Position numbers and translations under genes: made by a program. Below are positions 49,101-60,429 of a stretch of 64,000 nt of DNA, one piece after another. The stretch lies in contig CM036658.1 in the NCBI GenBank assembly GCA_020746105.1, positions 28,545,099 to 28,609,098 of the forward strand, in the 5' to 3' direction. Source of the stretch: Trogon surrucura (taxonomy: Eukaryota > Chordata > Aves > Trogoniformes > Trogonidae). The stretch's first letter is position 1; every line of letters begins with the position of its first letter. The notes beneath the pieces were generated by a model. It was not told the origin of the DNA. It worked only from the letters and a program-made list of their open reading frames with translations, and did not search any database.

Positions 49101-49232
49101 TCAAGACCTGCCTGGACACGTTCCTGTGTAGCATAATCTAGGCATTCCTACTCTGGCAGGGGGATTGCGCTTGATGATCTTTCGAGGTCCCTTCCAATCC
49201 CTAACATTCTATGATTCTATGATTCTATGATT
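46110..49232 (+). mobile_element. CR1 LINE copy B, ~3.1 kb, nearly complete ORF2, recent
   Basis: The copy is 5'-truncated (start uncertain by about 20 bases). It retains what looks like the last codons of ORF1 (...TKARDMEFLESNL, stop at 46203-46205) and the short linker 'gagcgttctttaaactagat' typical of CR1. The whole ORF2 endonuclease-reverse transcriptase region follows, then a short 3' end with the tail attctatgattctatgattctatg. It lies in the same orientation as copy A. The reading frame is intact except for one TAG at 46496-46498. CR1 moves by target-primed reverse transcription, and the ATTCTATG-like octamers mark its 3' end. No target duplication is apparent. Confidence 0.97.
46193..49141 (+). 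pseudogene. CR1 ORF2 (endonuclease-reverse transcriptase) with a single in-frame stop
   Basis: One frame runs from 46193 to TAG 49139-49141, broken only by TAG at 46496-46498 in 'WWDSSHD*NVLMDG'. CR1 relatives have W there, so a single TGG to TAG change explains it. The N-terminal part before the stop has NARSMGNKQEEL and ITETWWDSSHD (apurinic endonuclease start). Numbering the 879-codon part from 46502, endonuclease motifs continue with GGVALYV (~19-25), [10 protein letters not shown] (60-69), [10 protein letters not shown] (95-104) and SDHE (163-166). Reverse transcriptase motifs are [26 protein letters not shown] (catalytic D527; the family usually has DFSKAFD), SGVPQGSV (582-589) and FADD (613-616, catalytic aspartates present). 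The C-terminal thumb is intact to FLCSII. No further frameshift was seen. It is probably inactive because of the stop and the missing 5' region. Confidence 0.93.
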
Positions 49233-49342
49233 CCCTTCTATCTGATCTTGGTTTCGAGATTTTACACAGCAGCAGACCAGCATGTTTCTGCTTACTAGCC
49301 TGATTAATTCAGTCTGTGCTGCTCAACCTGAATTTGACTAGC

Positions 49343-49893
49343 TGTCCTGGCTTGTGCTGGGATAGACTTGATTTTCTTCACAGTAGCTAGTATTGGGCTA
49401 TGTTTTGGATTTGTGCTGAAAACAGTAATAACAGAGGAATGTTTTAACTATTGCTAAGCAGTCCTTACGCACAGAGTCAAGGTCTTTTCTGCTCCTCACC
49501 CTACCAGCGAGCAGGCTGGGGAAACACAAGAACTTGGGAGGGAACACAGCTGGTACAGCTGACCCCAGCTGACCAAAGGGATATTCCATACCAATAATTG
49601 TCATGCTCAGCAGGTAAAGCTTGGGGAAGAAGCAAGGGGATGTTCAGAGTGATGACATTTGTCTCCCCATATAACTGTTAGGAATGATGAAGCCCTGTTT
49701 TCCTGGAGATGTCCTGCAAATGGGAAGCAGAAAACGGATGCCTTATTTTTCTTTGCATGTGTGCATAGGTTTCGCTTTACTTATTAAACTGTCTATATCT
49801 CAATGCACAAGTGTTCTCACTTTCACCCTTCCTATTGTCTCCCCCATCCCACCAGCAAGGAGTGAGCAAGCAGCTGTGTGGGTTTTAGCTGCT
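49343..49893 (+). mobile_element. solo LTR, avian ERVK-like type, 3' edge uncertain
   Basis: The segment begins TGTCCTGGCTTGTGCTGGGA and follows the order I know for a common avian LTR. Successive blocks are 'gtagctagtattgggctatg' at 49383, 'gctgaccaaagggatattcc' near 49567, 'gtcatgctcag' near 49600, 'ttattaaactgt' with an ATTAAA signal near 49783, 'ctcccccatcccacc' near 49838 and 'gagcaagcagctgtgtggg' near 49863. The expected final bases including the terminal CA are not recognisable, so the right boundary is approximate and no target repeat could be paired. No internal proviral genes lie next to it. It looks older and more decayed than the ERVL-type LTR. Assignment to the ERVK side is from memory of LTR consensus wording and could be wrong at class level. 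Confidence 0.8.
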
Positions 49894-50817
49894 TACATCT
49901 TCCAGTCATGGAATTTCATTATGCCTACTTCTGTTACAGAGCCATTCATAACCAAATATCATTTTTCCTTCTCAATACATTGTCACAAGCAAAAGTCTTA
50001 AGTTGAGGAAATGTGTTTGACTCAGTGCCAGTGAAGATAAGCTTACATTCATTGGTCTGAATGTTGAGAGGGGAGGAAAAAAACCACAAGCAATTATAGA
50101 AGAACACATATAAACATCTATCCTTCCCTCTCCAAAACCTCAACTTCAACTATGTTTTCTGTGAGTTGTGCTCAGTCCACCAGAGTTCATCCAACGAGGT
50201 GGCGAGCGATATAGGGTGCTGAGATGCTTCTGCCCAACAACTTTTCCTGGTTGTGTGCCCAATAGTTTCCTTCCGCTGGCTGATGCTTCACAATTTTCCA
50301 CCACTCCACATGTAACTTTGTCTGCATCTCTGTTCCCTGATGTCCGTGCTCCAGTGTGGGTCACATGCAGGCTGCAAGTTCTTTAGGGATGTACCTACCC
50401 CCTTCTTGCATGACAGCCACCCCAAGAGCACATCTCCAGCTGCCATCAGCTGCCAGTTCTTCTCTGCAATATGTCTGAGCAGGGCACTACATCCTGCTCT
50501 GATTGGATATACATAGGTTTGCAGTTTAAGGTTGGGCTTTGTTTTTTGTTGTGGGATCTTTTTTTTCCTCCCCGATTGCTGCCTAAATAGGTTTCAGAGC
50601 CAGCTACAATGTTTTTCATTTGTCCTCCCACACAGGTCACAATTGAAGCCCCATACTCCTTAAACCTTGTAACTTCTGCCCTTTACAGTGCACATACACA
50701 ATAATAAACTCATTATTACTGCTTCTTCTGGACAAACAAATAGGCTAAGCTAGTTAAGTATCTCAAGATAAAGCTTGTTTTCCAGATGTCAGACATTAAT
50801 TATCATACAGAATAATT
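49894..50817. other. non-coding spacer
   Basis: Roughly 0.9 kb lies between the LTR and a CR1 tail. It is somewhat GC-richer at 50160-50480, with overlapping short frames on both strands, none recognisable. Confidence 0.45.
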
Positions 50818-50968
50818 TCACAGAATCACAGAATCACAGAATGTTAAGGATTGGAAGGGACCTCAAAAGATCATCTAGTCAGACCCCCCTGCCAGAGCAG
50901 GATCACCTACAGTAGATCGCACAGGAACGCATCCAGGCAGGTTTTGAATGTCTCCAGAGAAGGAGACA
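50818..50968 (-). mobile_element. CR1 LINE 3' tail fragment, minus strand
   Basis: The plus strand starts with three 'cagaatca'-type octamers (antisense of the CR1 tail) and continues 'ggattggaagggacctcaaaagatcatctag', 'ccccctgccagagcagga', 'aggttttgaatgtctccaga' and 'gaaggaga', the antisense of the CR1 3' end and last ORF2 codons. Similarity stops abruptly at about 50968. The wording is close to copies A and B, so it is the same or a sister subfamily. Only about 150 bases were inserted or retained. Confidence 0.93.
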
Positions 50969-52089
50969 AGTCCTTTCTAAGTTTTCAACATAATTTTTGG
51001 AATACGGACAGGGAATGCAACATGCCCGTACACACTTATTTACAGTGTGCAGAAACACTGACCTCACTGTTTAGAGGTTAAAGTTTATGGACTAGGATAT
51101 CTGCTATTCTTGTGGTTACTTCTCCAGTACGTAATATAAGCTGAAATTGGTGCCCAGCAATTCAGCTACAATTACCACTCCATCTTCCCCTTTCTGAAGA
51201 AAAACAGCTCGATATTCTTGTGGCAAGAGGAGTGTCCTGTAAAACTTCTTTATTCCTACTGTTTTATGCTTTGTGCTGCCTGATTTAGAAATCATACATA
51301 ACAAGACTGCTGATCTATTGCTCCCGGCCTTGAAAGTAGGGTAAAACCTGTCTTACCTTGCAATTTCAGCTGTGCAAGTTGCAGGAAATATTGCCTGTAT
51401 TTTACTTTTTGACAACCAAACCAACAAGATTAAGAATACCTCTTACCAGTCCTATGGGTTCAAACCAGAGCAGCTTTGCATAATATGAAGGTAATAATCC
51501 TCTCAAAGAGCACAGGAAGTGTTTGTTAGCTTTGAACTTCATTAGATGGCTTGCAGTGAACCCAGTTAGCATTAAGCATCAATCATTGGTAATTATTTTT
51601 TTGAGATTTAGAAAGAAAAGCCATATAGATTAAGCTCCATCTCTGCTTCTGCAGGACCACTTGTAAGTTAAATGCCTCTAATTTAAACATAAAAATATAA
51701 CTGCTAGCTTGGGACATCCATGAAGCATACGGGTGTAGGCTGGTGGAGCATTTCTGTCATCGTGTTCTTGCCTCGTGCTCTCTCATTGCCCGGGCACTTG
51801 GTGCAGGAGACAGACTCCTGGCCTGGCAGTGGGTCTCTTCACTACCACACCCTTCCTCTCCTTTGGGTGAGCAAAGGTGTTAGCAGGGCTGACACCACTA
51901 TCCAGGTCTCTAGGTTGCAAAGAGGAATAATTAAACAGTAGGATGTCAGTGGGCATTTGTTTTCTTCTCCCTATCACCTGAATTTTCTCTTTTCCAGGCA
52001 GCTTAGTGTTATCAGGATAGGAGAAACCTGTTTTCCTACTGCTGTTCCAGTTAAAACAAGAGAGATTAAATTGTTTCTTTCAGCAGCAT

Positions 52090-52290
52090 GCTGTACAGCC
52101 TCCTGTAACTGGCTAATTGGCCTCCTGTAATTATTGCCCTAGTTGAAGTGCACTTACTATTAGATGTGAGGTTTATGTAGGTCATCTAGTTTCCCGGAAA
52201 AGTTCAGCCGCACTCAGACCTGAAACCAATCTGCCTTATCTCTGCCCTTTCTTGTTTGCTAATATTGAAGCCCTGCTATGGGAAAGCTCA
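52090..52290. promoter_or_regulatory. candidate conserved non-coding element
   Basis: A compact non-repetitive block has 'ctggctaattggcc' and 'tgtaattattgcc' near 52110-52138, 'ctattagatgtgagg' near 52157, a CpG-bearing 'cagccgcactcag' near 52205 and 'gctaatattgaagccc' near 52258. The homeodomain-type cores and mixed composition suggest an enhancer. Conservation is not tested. Confidence 0.22.
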
Positions 52291-53339
52291 TTCAATAAGA
52301 ACTATATCTTTTGAATACTAGGACTGTTAAAGTAGGAGAAATAGTTTTAATATATTCAGAATTTTAATGTACAATGCTATGAGAAATAACAGTCTTCCTT
52401 CACATGTTCATTTCAGGCAGTAATTGATATATGTACAGTCACGTATGTGCCTACGAAACTTTGACACCCTCTGTTAAAGTACAACCTCAAGTTTCATGTT
52501 CAGACTTCATGTGGTTGTAAATAGCTATCCAGCCTGGATGTGCATACAGTTGTATTAGAAGTACGTAAATGTGCAAAGCAGATGTTGTTTTACTCCTAGA
52601 CCTCGGCTTCCAGCTTTTTGTTTTATTGTTTGAAATTATTTCCCATACTATTTTCCTGTTTCCTCTCTGGACAGAGATATACATCCCACGTGGGAATTAT
52701 GCCATAGTTTAATAGTTTTAAAAAATAAAATTATGTCTATCATTAATCTGTTTTGAGATTAACTGGTTGTGTAAAGAAATTTCAAGTGTTTCAAGATCTT
52801 AAGCATCTCATTAACAGAGGAATTCCTTTGAAATACTAGAACTAAATTTTCTGTTGCTTCCTAAGACCATTGATATCTAATCTTTTTGTTTGTTTTTTTG
52901 AGGGGAAAAAAGGCCTTATCAATACTGAAAACCTGTTTAGCTAGTTGTTTTCCATTTTTATTTTCTCCAGTTAACATTTGCTTTAAACTCAATACAGTCT
53001 TTTCCTCCATATTTTATCTTTGACTATAGCAGCATTTCACCAGGGTGGAATTCTCTTCGGCTTGCCTGGAAATGGACTCGGTTGTTATTTATTATGTGAC
53101 AGAGGGGCAGTAAAAGTCCCTTTCCTTCACTGGCAATTTGAGAGCTAAAGGGCTGAGAACCTGTGCAATTATAGGCACAAAAGTAATGCATCAAAGTAGG
53201 ACTCATTAGAAATCTACAAGTATGGCTAGTTAGGCTACTCTTTATTCCACCTATCGTACACAGCAATTTACAAATTTCCTTGTGTGTCAAAGTACCAGCC
53301 AGAAGCCTTGTATGCACACATCAGGATCCTAGTAAATTA

Positions 53340-53610
53340 CACTGAGAGCAATCAGATAACATTGTTAATATGACTCACTTCAGTGCAATTTCTTTGCTCC
53401 TCCCTGTATGATTAATTACAACCAAATTGATGTTGCCAGCAATGATTAATTTACAAGTTGAGATGCAGAGTAAACGAGCTAGGCAAAGCTGAGTTGGCAT
53501 TGCCCCTCATTTAAGAAACTGCACAAGGGATCATAATTCACAGCTAACCTTGTGATCCATTACTGCACTTGCATAAAAATTGGCTAGGTTGAATAGGTGT
53601 AAAATTATAA
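53340..53610. promoter_or_regulatory. candidate conserved non-coding element rich in ATTA cores
   Basis: The block contains GATTAATTAC at 53410, AATGATTAATTTAC at 53441, 'gcaatttctttg' near 53386 and 'cattactgcacttgcat' near 53558, in a sequence with no repeat similarity. Dense homeodomain-type motifs with spacing of a few tens of bases are typical of vertebrate developmental enhancers. The call is inference. Confidence 0.25.
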
Positions 53611-54321
53611 TTTATTATTTTGTGATAGCTGTTTAGAAAAGAAAAATATATTTGTTTTAGTTTAGAAAACAAAGATGGTGAATCAGGCTTCTACTGTGAA
53701 ATTTCTGTGTAATTCAAATTCTTGATTAGATAAAATAGAAATGCCAAGCCTTTGACAGGGAATTGAAGATGAGGACCATATTTTTGATGGAATCCGTGAA
53801 ATTCTCTTTGGGAAAAAAAAACCTGCAAACAAATAAACAGTGAAAAGAATAAATGCATTGCATTTAATAAGTACTTTTCCTTTAATGATAGTAATAAATC
53901 CATCCTCTAGGAACCACAGTTATTTCCCACGTTGTACATAAGTCAGAATTGCCGTCTGTTTTAACGTCTGTGTTAAGAGTTTTACATTACTGTGCATTAC
54001 TCAGTATTTGAGCATCTTCCATGTATAACCAATAGATGTAATAGATTTCAGGGTCTTGCAGAGACTTTAACTCTAAAAAACTCATGTTTTTTTATTATTT
54101 TTTTTAATTTGATTTCCTTGTGGGGTGTACAGTGGTTATTGGGTAGAGACAAAATTCAGAAACCAGTCTTTTTCATGAAAATAATTAAGAATTTTCAGCT
54201 GATGGCAAGTATTTCTAAGAAATGAGGAAGTAACTGGCAGACTACCTTAGGCTCCTTTTCCACTACTTTAATTTCTTTTTTTTTTTGACTTGATTTAAAA
54301 ATTAAGTACACTTTTACCCAC

Positions 54322-54460
54322 AGCTATTTGCAGTTTCATGGCAGGGGAGTTCCTGAGGCTCTGAAACCAGGTGTTGAAGAAAGGCAGGATCTGGAAGTGA
54401 GAACTTGCTCAGTACCTCCTTTTCAGAAAGAGAAGTGTTTGATCCCACCTGACACAAATG
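54322..54460 (+). other. possible exon-like segment behind a splice-acceptor-like tract
   Basis: A T-rich tract near 54270-54290 and 'cttttacccacag' ending at 54322 form a passable acceptor. It is followed by an open frame (GTG- or ATG-initiated near 54328, 101 codons). A weak donor-like 'gaagtgaga' lies near 54394. The peptide is unrecognised. It could be a long non-coding RNA exon, but more likely it is chance. Confidence 0.12.
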
Positions 54461-55367
54461 AACTTGAAGGAAAAGAAGGCCTCACAACAGTCCACAAACC
54501 ACGGCCCTGGACACAGTGCCACTTACTCATTCCCTTGCAAACTCTGCACTTCAAAATTGCGGGTTTAGTACCTACCATACTGTCTGAGAGCTCATGTCTA
54601 GATGACTACTGCATGGTCCTGACTTTTCTTTAGCAGTCTGAAAGTAAAGGGAGTAATGCTAGGACGAACACCAAGAAAAGTCCAGGCTGGCTTAAACTGT
54701 AGTGATGTAAGGATTCAATTGCCAATTTAAAAAGAAAAATAGCAAAGGCTTCGAAAAGAGCTAAGGCAAGAGCTACTTGCTCCTCTTGCACTCGTTTTTC
54801 AAAACTGTCTGCACAGGTAAGTACGTAGTCTTTGGACCAAGAGATACTTTGTCCCATGACAGATTCTGAACTCCTGTGCTGAGCCACTGATGTCTCCTTG
54901 GATCAGTGGAAAATTGCTTCCTTACCCAAAGAGGAACAGATCCAGTAGGTGACGTAGAGATGCTCGCCCTAAAATAGCTGTTGCTTTAGGGCTGGAGTCA
55001 GACAAAGGATCTGACCCTGGATATTTTATATCTCAGTAAGTATTAAACTCTTAATCTGTCTGTTCTTTGGGGATAGATGGATCACACACAGGTTTCCTCC
55101 CTCCCTTTCTCTGTAACACAGACACAGACACAGTGTTTTGAAATGTCTGAGATTTATCCCAGCAAAAAAGGGAAGAACATACATCTCATCTGTTGTATGG
55201 GGTGGAAAGACTGTTTCCTATTTAATTCTACATCTAATGCCAAAAAGGATTCAAATGTTAACTACCAGCAAATTAACCTATAATCAACCTTCTGCTTGTA
55301 GTTATCAGAAAGTATGCCTCCATAATTGTAGATACTCTTTTTAATATAACAGCTTACACAGTTTAAT

Positions 55368-55412
55368 ATAGAGGGACACATGATAGAGGGACACATTATA
55401 GAGGGACATATA
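55368..55412. repeat. 15-bp tandem repeat, 3 copies
   Basis: ATAGAGGGACACATK occurs three times in tandem (55368, 55383, 55398), the last copy slightly altered. It is a short minisatellite-like array. Confidence 0.85.
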
Positions 55413-57775
55413 GAATAATTTTTTAATGTCTTAGAATAAACTAATCTGGATCAAGACTGTAAATTTGAGTAGCAAGGTGCTAAAAAATTATTTACACTCA
55501 AAATAGAATTTCACTGCTCAGCTATTGTTAATGATTTATGTGATATGCAATAGCCTTAGTGATTCGTCCCAGATATTTTTAGTTGCCACGCAATGCTATA
55601 GTTCTTGTATATCCTGTATACTAAAATTTTCAGCCTGTGGTAGATACAATGCATCAGTTTCTGCCTTGTGAAACTCCTGTGAAGTGAACAGAATGTTACA
55701 GAACATGAACTGTCATTGAATATTTTTTGGATGTTGTCAGCACACATAGCCTAAGCTAAACTTTCAAGTTTTATTTGTGTTGTTGCAGGAAAATAACTAT
55801 TTTTTATTTTACCCCTTTTTGCTGCAAAACGAAGAAGATAGGATATTTAAGCCAAGCTGTGTCACATTTCACAATGACAGAACAAGTGAGTTTACTGAAA
55901 TGGAGAAAGGGACGTATTCAGAAAACACACCACACACTGTAAAAATCTAGGATATATGCGGGCAATACATGAGTCTAGCAGGCTCTCCATCCTTGTGTGT
56001 ATTGCAGGGATAAAGAACTGTTACAGGAACTCTTACCTGCTAATGCTAGCCTCTGGATGTCTGGAGTTAGGTATATTATCACTAAAAATAGTCAGGCTTT
56101 TGTGTTACATCAGGTTAAATTACTGGCACATCCTAGCAAAGTGATGAGCTAGATGTTGGGTTTTTTTCTGACAGAGGAAGATTTTATACTGTTGGAGTAC
56201 TCTGTAGTACTACTACCAGAAACTGACTGGAAAAATCAGGGTAACTCTAAATACATGGCAAATTTTATTTTAGTTTTGTTCCTGTTTATCTCCAAAACCA
56301 AGTGAGTTTTCAGTCTCACTGGGTTATTGTAATCTCTTGGGTGTAACAGGGAAACTATTTTTATGTGAAAAATAGTTCAATGTAATCAAACTAAATTAAA
56401 AATAAACATACATTAAATTAGTAATGTTTATATTGCAGTATTGAAATTTATGTTGCTTCAGTCGTTTTGTTTAAAATACGTCAAATTAACCCATTTTTCT
56501 TATGTAAGGTACATAATTTTTCCTTCCTACTACAAGTACTGTAGAAAATTGATTTGAAAAGAAGTAAACAAGTTCTTCTGTAAAACTCTGGTGTTTAATG
56601 GGAAAGTTGAAATCTTTCATCTATTTTTTAAATTTAGGTTAAAGTTTAAATGAGGAGACTAAGAAAACGCCTCCTTTCTGCTCCTTTATGCAGTAAAGCC
56701 CTTCCTTTCAGGTTCAATGCTTGTTCAAGTGAAATTTCAGGTTAGACTCTTGTAGTGTTTTACTTGTTTTCCCTTGCTTCCACCCCAAACAAAAATGTGT
56801 TTACACAGTCCTGACTGTGAGATTGTGTAAACAAATGGAAAACATAAGAGTAAACATGGATATTGAGTAACGTAACAAGATACATGGTACGGTGTGCTGT
56901 GAAGCAATACAAGCCTTGAGGCTTGGGAAAACTAAGGATCTGGCAACATCATACTCCAAGATCTTTATACATTACCCTATTTAGGTCTCTATTATAGCAG
57001 ATTATTTAATGTACACAAATGTGTGAGGTTTATATTCTGTTAGTTTGCATAAATATTAATTTTAAATAATGTCTAATTGTCATAACCCTTGAGTCCTAAT
57101 ACATAGATTCAGTCTTTTCTGGAAAAGTATAAATGTGTAATTTTAAATGAACTTACACTCGTCAAACTTACCACAGTATTAATTTTTTTTCATTGCATCG
57201 TCCACCAACAGTCTTGATTCCATATTTAAAATACTAATGTTGAAGATACAGAGAAGTTTTTCTAGGTTACTCCTGTAGAACTTTTTCTTCTAGCATAAAA
57301 TTTCATTACCCTTGATGGCTGGTTATATTTGATATTTAAGTTCACACTGGAGCTAATGAACCTTATATTTTATTGATTACATTAGTTATCTGTATTAGGA
57401 TTATTTTTTTTCTCACATAAATAGGTGAAAACTCTGTTAAGGCCCTGGGGGACACTGAAGTTCACATTTGTCAACCTGCATTATTCAACCAGCTTTTCAA
57501 ATAAGAGTGGCAAGTATACATTCCTGTATTACATACCTAGAAAAAAACAAAAGAGGAGGGATTTCAGGGCCTGAATGACTTCCATCTGAAATCAAATAGA
57601 AGTGGGTGGTTTTAAATAGAAATTCCTTAGACCTATCTCTGCAGGAATAAAAAGAAACATTTCAAGTAATTTCATTTTGTTATACATGCCGCTTTATTGA
57701 AGCTGTAACTCACTGTGCTGAAGTGGTTTTTTTTATTGCCATCCTTAGCAGCAGACTGAAATCTCTCCCTTTTTT

Positions 57776-57808
57776 AAAACAAAACAAAACAAAACAAAAC
57801 ACAAAACT
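57776..57808. repeat. (AAAAC)n microsatellite
   Basis: Five to six tandem AAAAC units occur with one interruption. Confidence 0.9.
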
Positions 57809-59318
57809 TATGGTTTATTATAGCCTGATTATTCTCAGCCTTTGCTTGTTCCTCTCAGGCCTGATGTTGCTGTTTACAAACTTACCATCTTCCACATAAA
57901 CAGCTTCAAAAGCGATCAAATGAAGTCACAAAAGAAAAAAAACTTCTAGGGTTACTAAACACTAGGCTGCACAAACCAGCTCTGAAGAAGCCCTTGAGTC
58001 CCGAGCTGCTGATAATGAGTAAAGGAGGAGTGCCTGTCCCTCTCATTTTTTCAGTCTTACTGGCTTTGGAGGCTGTCAGACACAGAGCAGTGGGCTGAAT
58101 CCAAACAGACTTTATATCTGACACCACATATCTGCTTTTATGCTGTTAAATATCTATTTGCCTGCTTTCTTTATGAAATGTTCAAACTTCAGTTTTGGAG
58201 TTCCTGTGTTCAGAAAAACATCTTTTTACCTCACAGAGAGGGCAACTATAGTTCTTGAACAGCTACAGTATAAATATTCTCTGTTATCACGGATTCCCAA
58301 CCTTAGGAGACTGCGCAGGGTTATAGTATGCTACAGTCTTTCTTGTGCACGTGTGAGGTGTTTATTGCACTGGTATTTCAGCAGGTTGGGAAAGAATTTG
58401 AAACTGAGCGAGACTAACCTGCACTTTGATTAGAAACCAAAGTGGGAGTCTTAATTGTCTTCTTTGGCGACAGAACAAGGCCAGCATGGATAATGTGAAC
58501 TTCTAATAGTCTCTCATAGTGCCTAATCAGTGAATAGCTCTGAAAGTCTACAGAGCTGAGAACCTTCTGAAGTAGTAGAGAATACGTGTTCTTCAAATTC
58601 AGGTGTGTGGTTTTGTGCTTGTTTGTTTTTATTCCTCCTCCTTCTCTTTTTCTATAGAACACAGGAGCAAAAAAGAAAACAAGCCAACCAACAGGCAAGT
58701 ATCACATTTCAAGATCTTTCTAAGTGCTGTTACCAAGACAATCTAGGGGAAAGAATGAGAAATGTGTGTTTAAGCTTCTTCATTGCTTGTGCAAGTAATA
58801 AAAAAGTAAAGTGATATGTCTTTCCTAGTGTTCAGTTTAGTCCTGTGAATTCTGATCACAACAGTGAACAGTTTGGACATCATTTACTTTAGGAAGAGGT
58901 TTTTTGCATTTTATTTTCGCTTAGACCAAGGGCACATTTCTCATAATGATACTAAATAACATCATTCTGTGCACTTCACTTAAGGCAACACCACAGCACC
59001 TGTATTGTTGGAATGAAACTCTTCCTGATACATGAATAGGTTCCTTTTTTAGGGTAAGAAGTGAAATTTACATGTAGCCTATGGGTGAGAACAAAGGAAA
59101 TAAGATATCTTTTCACGTTATTTGCATTATTGTATTGCCTCAGCTAAGGATATCTCAGGAACTGGCAGCCCTTGATGCATCATTTAAAACACCAGAAGAC
59201 AGAGGTTCAGTAATACCAGTCTAGTACACAGAACAAAGCAAAAGTCATGAAAGGAACCAAGGTTGAAAGTTAAGCAATTTTCTGGAGATATCTTAATCTA
59301 TTGAATGTTCTTTGGGGT

Positions 59319-59376
59319 AAAAAAAAAAAAAAACATACCAAAAAAACCCACAAAACACCCCACACCTCAAAAAAAT
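59319..59376. repeat. A-rich low-complexity tract
   Basis: A run of about 15 A is followed by A/C-rich sequence (ccaaaaaaacccacaaaac). It could be the tail of an unidentifiable retro-insertion or a simple repeat. No body is recognised upstream. Confidence 0.6.
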
Positions 59377-60429
59377 GACATTTTGAAATAAGGCCAACAG
59401 AAATGTACATACAAAAGAAGAAAGTTGCTTTTTTCCACCAGTCCTTCGGATCACTGTCTTCATACTAGCATAATTTTAGCAGCTTACTGAGCTGGGGTGC
59501 TCCAAAGCCAGTGATGTGGCATCTTGACAGCCCTTGGCACTGTCTAAGACTCTTCAGTGAATGTGACCCAGCTAAGCCTGGCAAACAGTACTGACATTTG
59601 ATTTCACACACAATGTATGGTTCTGGCTGTGTGCGTGTTCTCTTTTCTAGGAAAACTATTTTATGACTTGGCATGCTTTAGTATATACGATAAGCAATAG
59701 GAACACAATATTAATAAGCAGGCATCTGACATCATCTGAATATTGTTATTTCATCTTCTGCAGTGCTCTTTTTCGTTTTCTTCAGGTTAATATTTAAAAT
59801 TTACTAGTAGCAACCAATAATTGTAAAAAAAACATCTACATGTTTTTACTATGACTGTAGAGGAGTAAGAAGGAATGAAAGAAAGAGAGACCATATGTGT
59901 AGTATATTTGTTGTTACAGCTTGCACTGATTAAAACTGTGTTTGTCGTATTATACATCATTGTACTGTAGTTGTAGTAAATGTTCCTTGTAATGCATTTT
60001 CAAGTACAAAAATTGCCTCAGAAAAGAGCGTTTAGAAAACTAATTCTATTGAAACCAATGAAGTGTTGACACATTGCCTGATGTGGATTTGTTTAAGGAG
60101 GCGTATTTTAGGTTATAAAAGTACAGTCCTTAAGGCAAAAATCAGTGACTGCCTGGTATAGTGACTGAGAGAACACTGCAACAGTATGTTCAGCAAGAAA
60201 CCCTTCATTAATCCTTTCCTGTAATTCTACCCTATTCACCTTCCCCCTTGCCTGACTCAATAGAATTTAAAACCTGCTGTCAGCACAGTAACTAACCCAG
60301 AACCCATTCATTGCTCAGTCAAGGCATTTGAAATGTTTGCTGATTTGTCCCTGAATGGGAACACAGTGTAAATCTGGACTGAGGAGAGCTTTTTTTCCCC
60401 TTGTCAGTTTAATTGCTCCTGTGTGATGT

